A stretch of 64,000 nucleotides of DNA from Diprion similis (Eukaryota > Arthropoda > Insecta > Hymenoptera > Diprionidae). The stretch is taken from positions 16,315,501-16,379,500 of the forward strand of contig NC_060114.1 in assembly GCF_021155765.1 (NCBI RefSeq), given 5' to 3'. This document shows positions 35,442 through 46,496 of this stretch, one piece after another; the first letter of the stretch is position 1, and each line of letters starts with the position of its first letter. A program made the position numbers and the translations under genes. Under the pieces are notes generated by a model. It saw only the letters and a list, made by a program, of their open reading frames with translations, was not told where the DNA came from and made no database searches.

Positions 35442-38400
35442 TTAACTATAATCGCCAATGGCAGCTTCATTAAAAGAATCCACGAGCTTAAAAAATTTCT
35501 GATCCGAGTTATGAGATGTCTTCGAATTCCTGTAATTAGATTTTCTTGGCACGACAAACGTGTGACCAGAAAACGGTAATAAAGAATCATCTTCAACGTT
35601 ACTTGAAGAATAAGTATTATTCATCGAAACTATACCTGCAGTGCTTTGTACCTGTGAAAGATGATCCAGTCTTGAACTTCCCTCTGACGTTTCATGTCTC
35701 TGCGTGAAACTGTACAAAAAAATCAATCAATATCAAATATTAATAATCGTTTTGCTTTTTGGAGTTACTAGAGTGAATGCTGTCAACCATTTATCAACTT
35801 AGGTCATCGTTGATACTTAAATGTTAGTTGCAAATTCAAAAAGTACCTACTCTATAAATAATGGAGTGTTACGGTGGCTCATTTCACTAGAGCTTGGCTT
35901 TATATGTAGCAAATTTTGTAGATTATCCTTCTTTTGATTTGTTTCCCTTTTCAGACCATGTCTATGGTTCCCCTTGTATTTCTGGCTTAATACTGTTACA
36001 TCGGAGGTTGAAACAGAAGAATTGATACATGCAGATGTCGCAGTCGATATTTTGCGATTCGTACCACTAACTCGACCACGAATAAGTCCTGCTTCAGTTC
36101 TCGGTTTCGGTTTTGGTTTTTGCTCTGTAACATATCCCCTCAATAAAGGAGAGTTATCAGAGCCTAATGGCCACTGGGATAATGACTGAGTGTGAGATAA
36201 TCGGTGAGGCGTTTGAACTACTGGTTGCAGAGACCGTGATACATTTCTTCTGAGCCGATCAGGTACTACTGCCCTCTCAATACCAATTGATGTGAGATTT
36301 TTCTCCAGAAGTATTCCCTCAGCTGAAGGCAGCTCTGCGCCCATTTGTCTTGCTCTTCCGACTTGCATATTGTACTGGAATATTTTGTGTGCTGGAAGTT
36401 TTGATACCGACGTTATTCGTGCAAGACTCTTGGTTTCTAATTTCTTAGGCTCTTCCTGCTTCGCAGTCGTGGTGTAATCCATTCCATAAAATTTTTTCTT
36501 CATTTCTAACCATTTAGATTTAGCATCAACTGGCTGGGTATACTTTGCAATTCTTAACGAGTCTCTTGGTTCAAGAAGGAGACCTGATGATTCCGCCGAA
36601 TCTGTTAGTTTCTCAAGGCCTTTAATAATTTCTTTAGACTGTAACGTTCTCTTTTCCGACCTTTCCAGAGTCGAAGATCTTACCTCACTTTTCTGTTTCT
36701 CTAACTCATTTATCTGTGTTGTGTGATCTGAAACTGTCGTTGCATATTTACGACTGTCCGAAGCATCTTTGTACGTCGCAGAGCATGAATCCTCCGACTC
36801 AGGAGTTAATTTTTTATCCTGACACACTGGCGGAGAAACTGCTGCAGCGTTTTTCTGTGACTGATCTTGTTGATCATCCATGCAGGATTTTGATTCATTC
36901 GTTTCTTGTTCATTGACCTCTGAGACTTGTTCCACGTTACTATATGGAATTTTAGATTCAGAAAGACCGTTTTTCACCCTTTCTTCTCGATCTTCTGTTG
37001 CAGATCTTTGTTGCAAGACATAACTAATAGATGGAACAGGAATAGAATGAAGCCTCAACTTTTTACCTTTTTTGCTTCTCGAGTTTGTCAGCAATGTTGT
37101 TAAGCTCTTTTTACCTGTGTTCACTGTATCCAAAGAATTCTTATCGGCAAGTCGACCCTTTGAATTACTGGTTTCAAATTCGTCTGGTTTTTCTTTTCGA
37201 AATTTCTTAACATGAGACAACTTAACTTGAGGATTCTTAAACAATCTAAACTCACTTCTGAGTTGCGAATTTTTGGAATGTATTAGTCGCTTATAGTCGA
37301 CAACAGCTTCGCGTCCTTTGGAAGTAGCATTGCTTAAAGTAGCCAATGGTTCTTTGTATCGTTTCATGTCCATTTTTCTACATTTCTCAATGTCGCAAAA
37401 TTTACCTGAATATTTATCAGGCAAATAATCACTGCTCAATCCAACGCTGCTTAGATTTTCGTGGTGTGGGGAATACCAATAACAATTTTCATTCTGCAAT
37501 TGTAACCCACCACCTTTTATTTGCTCTCCCGTTCTTTTCTTTTGTGAAGATAACAGATCCTTACAACTTTTTTGTTCCGCTATCTCCGTCGGACTGATTT
37601 TGTCATTGGTTTTTAGTTCCTGCAGGGGGGAGCGACTGATGGAATGAAAATCACTGCTTTGTTTAGACAATAATTTTCTCACATCTGTCGACCGATCTTT
37701 TGAATCACTCATAATTTCTGGTGATACTGAAAGCTCTGGGTCCTTTACTAACAATTTCAACTCCTTAGATTCGCACCGTACGCTTCTACCTCGGAATATC
37801 GACAACGTCAACACACTCCACAGCAAGCAAGCAAATGATCTTACGATAGTCAGAATGAGTTTTCCCAAGTAGTATATGGGACACCAAAGAATGTAGAAAA
37901 TGCAATTTAAGATGTCCAGTAGCTCTACTTTGAGATCTGAAAAAGACAAACTAATTTTTCGAAAAGTGAAAAGTGAAAAGCTATAAAGCATCATATTTTT
38001 TAAGGCTTTCCCTAACTTTTTTCTCATATTTTCACTAACTGTTGCACAAAAGAACCTGAGAAATGAATAAGTTATGATAGTTTTATCTACGTACTGAGAA
38101 GAAATGAGAAAAACCGCTTTTCCTGATTTCGATGCTTGTGGTTTTTCTGTTTTTTAAGCAATCCTGAAACAAGAAAAGATTATCACTTGGAATTATATAT
38201 ACTTGATGTTTATCAGGGATTAACCTTATAACGAGAGGTGTATTAATCGGGTATTTATGTGTAATTACCAGTTGGACTTATTTCCAGAGAAGGAACCCGC
38301 TGTTCCAAAAGAGTTGCAGGCACTTTTGTCTGGAAAAATTCCTCTCTCATAGGTTTTTCAGTCATCCTGGATACCTATAAGAACAAAAAATTAACACCCC

Positions 38401-39000
38401 GTGGATCAAAAAGAGCCAGAATGAGATGTACAACGAAATTTCGAGTTCAAAAATTCAATATTTTCACGTGGTTTCTCACTCAAGTACGAAACATTTACTT
38501 TTTTTTTTACCCTGCTTTTTTCCTGCAGCAATTTCTCAAAATCACGTTGAAGCTGAAGAGCATAAGAGTTGACGCTGAGATTGGTACGAGAAAATTCATT
38601 TTGATGTCCGTGACGATGGTAAGAAGGATCTTGAAGTCCGTTGATTCTGTTTGTGATAGGCTGAAGTTTTGCATATCTACTGCGAACCGTATCTGAAAGT
38701 AAAAAACATGAGTGAGTGTCTGCTCTACTAAAATATGAATAAAATTGTTCAAGCTGCACGTTTCAAAGTCGATTACTTTCACATGTTATTCATGTTGTAT
38801 TTTCTGCAAATATCGGAAGGGTCGAAACATTCTTAGGTTTTGGTCGTTGAGGAATTGAGGGAAAAATCAATCTTACAGAAGATTTCACAAATGAAATAGG
38901 GACAAACGCTATGACATAGAAAGCTGGGATAATGTGTCGCAGGTACTTTCAGTGAGAAAATCGTAACTTATACATTACCCTTTCCATTAATTTTCTCCAT
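35442..39000 (-). CDS. Unrecognised 944-residue protein with a central hydrophobic stretch
   Basis: Not recognised. Six exons: 38979-39000 (22 nt), 38511-38692, 38269-38374, 38095-38163, 35851-38038 (2.2 kb) and 35442-35709; every phase fits, and the total is exactly 945 codons with TAA. Residues about 166-208 hold two close hydrophobic runs (LDILNCIFYILWCPIYYLG and ILTIVRSFACLLWSVLTLS), a likely membrane hairpin. The remainder is polar, rich in Ser, Lys, Glu and Gln and probably disordered, with basic clusters (SRSKKGKKLRL, EQKPKPKPR). The last exon has RHETSEGSSRLDHLSQVQS and ends AAIGDYS. No catalytic motif is visible. A membrane or nuclear-envelope scaffold is one reading, but nothing proves it. 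The donor GTAGGT at 35851 is used because the frame otherwise stops at once. Head-to-head with TIMM29. Confidence 0.8.
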
Positions 39001-39571
39001 TTTGAAAATTAGGTTGACTGAATCGCAGATTGTCAGAGAAACATGATTGATGAAAATAACGTTTTGTCATTGACATGTAATGTTAAGTCGAGAATAAAAT
39101 TGATATAAAAATTTAAAGTTGAGCAATAATTTGCAATGAGTTATGATATGATGACAATTTATTGTTTAACCCCAAGTTTCAAACCTCCATGTATTCAAGA
39201 GTGAAGTTAAAATTGAACGTTGGCTCGAGAATAAATGAAAAAAACGAAACACATAAGTAATTCGACTATCGTCCTCGTTCAAAATATTTAAATTAATCCG
39301 CGTTCCGCAATGCTTTATGGGAAATCCCCGCGCTTAACAAACCGCAGCAGACGACTTATTTCGTTCACGATAAGAAAGCTAGCAGCCGAATTTTTGCGAT
39401 TTTACCCAACTTTCGCGCCTCGGTTCAATTTAATAATTAACAGAAATTTTTTAACGGCACATACTTCGTTATTGAATAAGAACGTATTTATTATCATGGA
39501 ATTTAAATGAGAGCAACTTTTCAGTGAACGAAATTTAATAACCGCACGCTTCATTGATCAGCAAACTAACT
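39001..39571. promoter_or_regulatory. Bidirectional promoter spacer, 944-residue gene / TIMM29
   Basis: About 570 bases between two divergent ATGs. A+T-rich without TATA; a 66-codon open frame at 39310-39510 is unconvincing. Confidence 0.45.
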
Positions 39572-40722
39572 ATGGCGGTTCGGATATCCAATTTACTTCG
39601 TAATAGATTTAAGCAATTTTTTAAAACCTATAGTACAAATTCAACTGAAATAAGCAAGGCTAAGGATCCTGAAGTGACTGAACAAGTTAAGGAACGGCTA
39701 CTAGATCGCTGGGGTAAGAACAGGTCACGTCAAGTTTTTATCGAAGTTAAGTTAGGTTAGGTATTTACAGGTTATGGTATTTTTATATAAATTTGACGAA
39801 GCTATTCACAAAATTTAGGGAAATCAGTGTTAGCTTAGAATATGCAAACTTGTTCGATAATCATTCAATAATTGTCACCCGGTTTATTTCCATTCTAGCA
39901 AAGTATTGGAAGAATCTTTACATTGACTACAGAGATGTGGCTAAGGATGTTGCACAAGGATGCAAGGATCAGCCTATTCGTGCTTCAATCTATTTCTCTC
40001 GTACGTGAAAATTCATATTTCTTAATTTCCCACAGTGAAATGAAGACTGGAATGAGAGACAAAATCATTTTTTTGATCCATCTTTCAAATCCTTGATGTG
40101 TCGCCAAAATTTCCTGTAAGGGATTTGCAGTTTTTAAAAATACATGTTTTAACCCAATACAGCTGCTCATCATAAGTACAGATAACATTAACTACTGCAG
40201 TGAATTAAATCAAAAAATAGAGAAAGAACAATATATTTATTTAGAGTCAGAGAAGCCAATGAATGTTCGGTATTCAATGTGAAATTTTCATGTAAATTGT
40301 TTAATATTTCAGTTCTAGGAAGTGTATACTACTTTTCACGACACAACCCTAGTGCAGATTCGTATAGAGATATGCTGATAGAAGAATCAAACAAGATGAT
40401 GATGGTTGGAGAACCAATTCGGAATCCCAAAAGTGTAAAGCATTTGAAATCGATAGAACAGTGTTTCAATGAAGGGATTATACGCAGGCTGAGTTTAGGG
40501 ATTGCTTCTTTTATATGGTTGGATAACTACGAGAAAGAATGTGCTCACTACAAAGCAATATGTTCGTATCTCAAGCCACAGTATTTAGGATTTCATCACA
40601 GAATAGTTGACATTGGTTTCATGGATAAGTGGTGGATACTGGAGGATAAAATGACTGATTTTGATGTAAATGAAGAGGAATTTAAAGACTTCTCCACTTC
40701 GCCAGATAAAATCAGTTCATAA
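39572..40722 (+). CDS. TIMM29: Tim29, subunit of the mitochondrial TIM22 carrier translocase
   Basis: Tim29 stabilises the TIM22 complex that inserts carrier proteins into the mitochondrial inner membrane. Exons 39572-39713, 39899-40000 and 40313-40722 join in phase (217 residues). The start MAVRISNLLRNRFKQFF is a basic presequence-like helix. The family core follows: KNLYIDYRDVAKDVAQGCKD (compare LLRDYAEACRDA in human), a membrane segment ASIYFSLLGSVYYFS, GIASFIWLDNYEKECAHYKA, and the conserved end HHRIVDIGFMDKWWILEDKM plus DFDVNEEEF. AATAAA at 40747-40752 is 25 bases after the stop, giving a very short 3' UTR unless a later signal is used. Intron 1 carries TTAGGTTAGG at 39752-39761. Confidence 0.93.
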
Positions 40723-41067
40723 TGAGAATATCGAATAACATAGACAAATAAAATTATAAATAACAATTATTATAATAGTATTTATACATATGTACATTCA
40801 GAAGGTTTATTCATTGAATAAATGTTCCTTCGCACACAAGTATCGAAAATTTCTTAAAACTTTTATATGCACTATTAAAACTTTGCGAATGAAAGCTGGA
40901 ATTTATTGAAGAATTGTGCATCGAGACGATGGAAAAAAGACGTGGCGATATTCTGTGATTCAAAAAGCTTCGAATGCTTTGAATTCGTTACTTTACAATA
41001 AAGTTATAAATAATTTACTACTATTGGCTTATTCCGTTAGATCCAACCACGTTTTTTCAGACTTTGA
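40723..41067. other. TIMM29 3' region
   Basis: Short A+T-rich stretch with AATAAA at 40747-40752 and a second AATAAA-containing string near 40819. Minus-strand TTTATT copies could end a transcript coming from 41068. Nothing coding seen. Confidence 0.4.
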
Positions 41068-41184
41068 CTATATATCTATAGTCAAGAATTCAGATGACTT
41101 CAGAAAATTGTCCAGCTCTCGTCTAATTTCGTGAATAGCGTTAGAAATCTTGAGAGTGTTACGCCCTCTTAAGAGAATATTCAT
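41068..41184 (-). CDS. Possible 38-codon small ORF opposite the UBXN7 leader
   Basis: ATG at about 41184 opens 38 codons reading MNILLRGRNTLKISNAIHEI and then a charged helix with RRELDNFLKSS, ending TAG. An out-of-frame ATG lies five bases upstream, which weakens it. The codon content looks protein-like and the ORF faces away from UBXN7 as a divergent partner would. No family was recognised; it could be chance. Confidence 0.22.
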   Translation of the reverse strand: MNILLRGRNTLKISNAIHEIRRELDNFLKSSEFLTIDI

Positions 41185-41267
41185 GGTCCATGATCGATTG
41201 TGGCAACGGTTGCGCAGCGGGAGATAGAGAGAGGAGAGGAAAGCTGAAGCTGAAGGCAAAATAGTTG

Positions 41268-41504
41268 ATGCCGGTTGACAGCCGCAGTGATCCGTGGCAT
41301 TTAAAATATTCGGTTAAAGTTCAAGACTTAAAAAACTGGATTCTAAATCGCGTCAATCCGCAACCGCGAAACGATACCGGATTTAATATCCAAGGGGGGA
41401 AGCGTTCTTGTACCACCGAAATTTCAAACAAACACAAGGACGATTTTGTTTTCTCTTACAACAATCGGCGAATAACAGATATAGAATCGAAAATTATAGC
41501 TTGA
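41268..41504 (+). CDS. 78-codon upstream ORF ahead of UBXN7
   Basis: ATG at 41268 opens 78 codons starting MPVDSRSDPWHLKYSVKVQD and ending TGA at 41504, 12 bases before the UBXN7 ATG. It is free of low-complexity sequence and its codon content looks coding. If both lie on one mRNA, this is either a long repressive uORF or the first cistron of a bicistronic transcript. No family was recognised. Confidence 0.4.
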   Translation: MPVDSRSDPWHLKYSVKVQDLKNWILNRVNPQPRNDTGFNIQGGKRSCTTEISNKHKDDFVFSYNNRRITDIESKIIA

Positions 41505-41516
41505 TGTTGTAACAGA

Positions 41517-44273
41517 ATGGATCGCGAACTGATTGAAAAATTCATCGAAGTCACAGGTCAGCCAAAAATCAAAGAGTAGTAACTGAAATATTAATTTCAA
41601 TCTGATCATTTCTAAATTTTACTGTTAAATTATTAATTCCATTTTAAATTCAATGCTTCAATGTGACTCTATAACCAGTTGAATCGGTAAACAAAGGATG
41701 CAGGAGTCCGATTCTCTGGTTTACTTCACATTGGAATGTTTATGTGCATAAAACTGTATTACAGTAATATTATACCCATTTAATAGCCTTACCAACGTAA
41801 TAAATTTACCATGGGTTTTATTTCAATTCACTCTACCTGATCTTCACTTCATCTGATCTAATTTTGAGTTTCCCAGTTTTTCCTTACTTTGATTCATTCG
41901 CCTAACCTAACCTAATCAAATTTTGTCCTTTTTGTGTTAACCTAACCTAATTTGGTTTTAAATGAATTTTTTTCCTCTCTTTCATGGGAAAATTTTACCA
42001 AATTCCAGGATCCAGCGAGGCTGTTGCTAGGCAATACCTCGTGGTAGCTGACGGCAATGTAGAGACGGCTATTAGTCTGATGTTTGAAGGTGGCGGAGCA
42101 GGGGCAGGAGCGGAGGTAGATGGTCAAGCGGAACTTCCAGAACCAGAGATCAGGGCTCCAATTCTTCCTACTCAAGAAGTGTTGGTACCAGCACAGCCCG
42201 TCTGTGCGTTCCCCAGAGCATCGAACAGTGTGTTTGATAGATTTAGGGACTTTGCGGTAGAAACACGTAAGGAACAAGAGGCTCTCGATAACCGGGACGG
42301 CTTTTTATCCTTGTAAATCGGCGTCGGCTTACCTTATTTCAACGTACTATTTAATTACCAAAAGGTTTATGCAAGATATGTTTGTAATACGCGATGCAGA
42401 TATCGTCTTGATGCTGAGAATCGGCGTGAAACATCAATTTTTAGAGTTTCCTTTTGAGTTACATGGATTGAAGTGCGTTTCAAGCTAATATGCGATGTTT
42501 AAATTGAATAAATTAACTGATGCCAGAACGCCAGGAGGAGGAAATGGCACGGAGGGTAACAGGGGTGAAAAAAATGTCACCAAGGAAGTCCAAGCGCCTG
42601 GAAGACCTCTTCAGACCCCCTTACGACATCATGTTTTTGGGATCATTCATCGAGGCTAGGGAACATGCGAAGCTCATAAACCGGTGGCTTCTCGTTAATG
42701 TACAAAATCCACTTGAATTCTCATGCCAAATACTTAACAGAGACCTGTGGCCAAATGAGCAGATCAGGGATATGGTCAGAGACCATTTCGTTCTGTGGCA
42801 GGTAATTCTATCGATCGAATGCTTCATATCAGCAAATTTCACTCTCACTTGACCTTCTGTATAAAACAAAGAAACAAATAATTTATATTATATATATGCA
42901 GATCCAGCAACAATTTTTTCTAGCGTTTTCCATATTCTCAGGTCATATCCAACACATCTGATGGTCAACGGTTCATCGACTTCTACAATGTCACTGATTA
43001 CCCTTATCTAGCTGTTCTGGATCCAAGAACAGGCGAGTGTGTCCGGACATACGACCGGTTTACGGTAGAACATCTAGTTTCAGGGCTCAGTGACATGTTG
43101 AGCAATCATCTATCCCCGGAAACTGCACCTCAGGTTCCTTCTACTGCCACAGACGACTGGCTCGCGTGCTCTGCAGGTTCCGCGATCCGGCGATGCGATG
43201 TGCCTTCCGAATCTTCGGCAAGTGTAAGTATGATGAAATACTTTGGTTATTATGTTTCTTTATGCTGTGAAACGCAAGAAAGAAATTAGTAATTTTCGTA
43301 CATTTTCAATTTTGTTCTCAGGGGGTAAATCCAGAAAGCAAAAAAGCCAGAGGAGGTCGAGACACGGCTGTGGAATCAGGTAACAAATTAACTAAATCAA
43401 GGCATCAATGAAATACTTTGTTGTCCCATCGTAACAACCCATATTGCCATCTTCCAGCTAACAACGAATGTGTCGATGCTGGGCCCAGCGCGAGTAACAC
43501 ATCCTTTCCTCGTAGCGGTGTTAGTATCTTAGGAAAACGGTCACGAACGGAGGAATTATCAAAGACGAAAAAGCACGAGATTCTACATTCTTTATTACAG
43601 AAAAAGGTACACCTAACTCTCGTTGCAAATTTACCTACCTCCACATTCTCTCTGAACCTCTTTTTACTCTTTGCTATTTTGTCCCTTCGATTTCTTACCT
43701 CTGAAATTTAAAATGATACCTGATTGCAGAACGGTGAACCAAGCAATTCAGAGCCCAACTCTACCATTGTAAATTCAAGTAAGTATAAGTATCTTGATTT
43801 TTCTCCTTTCACATTTTGGTCCAGAAATTATTGAGTTTTTCAACTACATATTTACTATGATCGTTCAACAGATGACGAGCCGTCCCTGCGTTTATGTCTG
43901 CGACTGCCGAATGGAGGCAAAGAAACCATCTCTATGGGAGCCAGCGACACGATAAAAGTAAGTCTTCACAAATCATTAATGAACGTTGATTTACAGAAAG
44001 GAGTATAACTTCGTTTTGATTTGGTATCGCTAGAATACAGCGGAGAAATTCAAAATACGATCTATTGGTAAGTCCTTGTATTATGCCATTTCTTCTGCTT
44101 TTTGTTACGCACAGAGCTTCCTGGGCAGAATGGAAACTATGGGCTATCCGCCCTCGGAGCACACGTACCTGGTTCCATTTCCTAGGACGAATATCGGAGC
44201 TCTTTCTCAGCAAACCCGGCTGTCAGAAACCATTTTGTTTCCGTCAAACACCGTTTTTATCACAAAAATATAA
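41517..44273 (+). CDS. UBXN7: UBX domain protein 7 (p97/VCP adaptor)
   Basis: Adaptor linking p97/VCP to ubiquitylated substrates and cullin ligases. Nine exons join in phase: 41517-41556, 42009-42266, 42527-42801, 42942-43223, 43322-43379, 43458-43606, 43730-43778, 43872-43957 and 44115-44273, 451 residues. Residues 1-45 are a UBA-like fold (LIEKFIEVTG, SSEAVARQYLVVADGNVETA, ISLMFEGGG). The UAS thioredoxin-like domain spans LEDLFRPPYDIMFLGSF through LNRDLWPNEQIRDMV to FYNVTDYPYLAVLDPRTGE. The UBX domain is C-terminal: LRLCLRLPNGGKETI, then FLGRMETMGYPPSEH and LSETILFPSNTVFITKI. For the last join I skipped the readable stretch before 44115 because only the direct join keeps the UBX fold. AATAAA at 44632-44637. 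Confidence 0.93.
41901..41950 (+). repeat. Interstitial TTAGG-type (CCTAA) tracts in UBXN7 intron 1
   Basis: CCTAACCTAACCTAA at 41901-41915 and AACCTAACCTAA at 41939-41950. CCTAA/TTAGG is the ancestral insect telomere unit. Three or fewer units per tract is far too short for a telomere relic of any size. Confidence 0.7.
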
Positions 44274-45059
44274 TTTTACCCCGTATTGGTGTGGTAATTC
44301 AAGATTTAAGGGGAAAAAAAATCGCAGGTGATACTCTCTTGCCGGCGATCGTTTGTATTTATTGAAAAGAAAAAAGGAAAAAAATTTTTTCATTTTGTGT
44401 CCGCGATACTTGCGCTTTCAAATTTTTTTTCGGTCGTTGTTCGGTTTATGCATATGACTGAAAAGTTTTAGACACTTTTAACTGTTCTCGACTAATTTTT
44501 AGCAATGTTCAATATACCAAAAGAAGAATCGCATCCTGTAAATAGTTTCATGATTAAGGCTGAACAAAAGTTTATGATTCTCAACGATTGCAAACCTACT
44601 AATTGTTATTATCATGTCTGAAACCAATTCAAATAAAAAGAACCAATCGAATTTTATCTTATTGGCTAATCTACATTTAATTTGGCATTAATCCAAACTT
44701 TAATTGCAATCCTTATCCATATGCGATTTCAATTGGTAAATTTTCATAAGCACTAAAGCTGAGCATTTATATGTACATTACATGAGAAAATGGAAGGCTA
44801 AAATTCTTGTACTTTGCCAGTAATGAGCTTATAAATTAAAAGCAACTGTATAATTTGCATTAATTCGTATTTGAAATTCATTTTATCGCAAAATTATACA
44901 AAATAACCGAAGTGTTTCACAAACAAACACTATGTAATAGGCTCAATTAGAACATGACGCGGCATATAAATGACGAATGTATATTATATCTAATTAACCC
45001 TAGTGTAAATGATTCGAACACTAATTTGAAATCGTACAAAATTGAAAAATACAACAAAA
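44274..45059. other. Convergent 3' ends, UBXN7 and SAP18
   Basis: A+T-rich, with AATAAA at 44632-44637 (plus) and TTTATT at 44358-44363 (minus). No other feature seen. Confidence 0.5.
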
Positions 45060-45947
45060 TCAGTACTGTCGTAAGCCTCCTCGTCGCATCATCGGCTGTG
45101 ACATTCTATTTGGGGGGGTAATAGATATGTCCAAATAATCGCCGATCGTGAACCTGATGAAAAAATTCGCCCAAATAAGTGAAAAACAATATTACTTTTC
45201 TAGTGAATAGTGATATTCAATAACTCAACGTAAGAAACTAAGTATATCAGATTGTTTTTTGTGACTCCAATGACAGAGCCTGAAAACAATACAGTTCAGT
45301 ATGTTTCAATGGTAATAGTGACGATTAATATTGTGAATATAAATAATGTGGACTGAATACCTAGCCTGTGCGAGAGTTTTATTATCATCTGCCCCTCTTT
45401 GACCGGAACAAGTTACTCCGATTTCTCGCATTCGATAACTAGAATTACGAACCTCTGGAGTAACTAAAGAAAAATCGAAGTAGGTGCCTTTTTTACGTGC
45501 GTCAGGATTCACCTCTTTCACGAGCGCAGTTATCTCACGCAATGTGGCATCCATCCTGAAAGCAAGATGTCAAAACATCTAGCCACTGTTCACACCTTCA
45601 ATCAACATGCCGAGAGATAATTTGCTTTCAACTACATACCAGGTGTAGATTTGCAGTTCATTTGACGGCACGTTTCCTCTGCTGTATTCGACGATGTTGT
45701 GATGTCGTCCGATGTTGCAAAATACTCTCAAAAGTAGCGGGCAGGTCTAAATAGCGGCATGAGAGTACGAGAAAGTGAGGTTAGGAGGCATAGGATTTTA
45801 CAAATCAGTTACAAATTCCGATTGTTCATCCGGGATATATCAACTTCAATGATAGGCAAAATATTACTACGATACCTTTTCCCTGTCGACCGGCTTGTCG
45901 GAAATTTGTTTTTCGTCAACAATCATCGATTCCACCGCAGACGCCAT
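45060..45947 (-). CDS. SAP18: SAP18, histone deacetylase / ASAP complex subunit
   Basis: An 18-kDa ubiquitin-fold protein of the Sin3-HDAC corepressor and of the ASAP/PSAP splicing complexes. Exons 45876-45947, 45640-45746, 45361-45555 and 45060-45153 join in phase (155 residues; human 153). The start MASAVESMIVDEKQI is followed by the conserved run DKPVDREK, CPLLLRVF, GRHHNIVEYSRGNVP, SNELQIYTWMDATLRE, NPDARKKGTYFDFSLV, YRMREIGVTCSGQRGADD and FTIGDYLDISITPPNR. The tail ends MMRRGGLRQY, where vertebrates have GRMRPY. All four introns-exon junctions have consensus GT-AG. It is divergent with COA5 across about 550 bases. Confidence 0.96.
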
Positions 45948-46496
45948 TTTTAAGGTAATCAAACGAATTGACGAACTTGACCGTAGACCATGTATTGGGA
46001 GCTTAGAGCACATACTACGTGGTAGCTTCGCCTTTACAGCAAGTGTAGGCTATAATCTGTTTCTCTCGCTCGACACCTGATTGGCCGATGTGTTTCCTCT
46101 CAGCCAATCAAATGCAGAGTACGAGAGACGGGTTCTACACAGTATCTTTGTCCAATGATGACGTCATAATCCCAACTTTGCAATTTTATAATTTTAATAA
46201 ATCAGAACCGGGGGTTAACTATCAAACAATTGCAACAATCAATATTGCTCTACAAACGACTCTCTATCGATATATGATGAAATTTATTGAAAATATTGAA
46301 CTTTATACATAGCCTAGGGTTGGCAAAGATACTCAATGCTAGCCTGTAGTCGGTCAAGTAGTACCCCTGCAGTTTTCAGCACTAGATAGGAATTCTAGTC
46401 TACACTTTGCGCACTTTAACTCGGCAGTGAAGCGTTTACAGCAGGCATTATAATTTTTCAGTTTTCAAATTGACCTAAACGATAACTGCAGAAACA
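45948..46496. promoter_or_regulatory. Bidirectional promoter, SAP18 / COA5
   Basis: About 550 bases between the two ATGs. It has two CCAAT-type boxes in opposite orientation within 40 bases (GATTGGC near 46079 and AGCCAATCA near 46102), and a perfect palindromic CRE, TGACGTCA, at 46159-46166. CCAAT plus CRE without TATA is a usual make-up for a shared housekeeping promoter. Confidence 0.55.
46159..46166. promoter_or_regulatory. CRE palindrome TGACGTCA
   Basis: Perfect CREB/ATF-type site inside the SAP18/COA5 shared spacer. Binding is inferred from sequence alone. Confidence 0.5.

Noticed and set aside
44040-44114. Extra in-frame codons before the last UBXN7 exon
   Set aside because: The stretch is open and contiguous with the exon, but including it would interrupt the UBX fold; the direct join from 43957 to 44115 fits the family.
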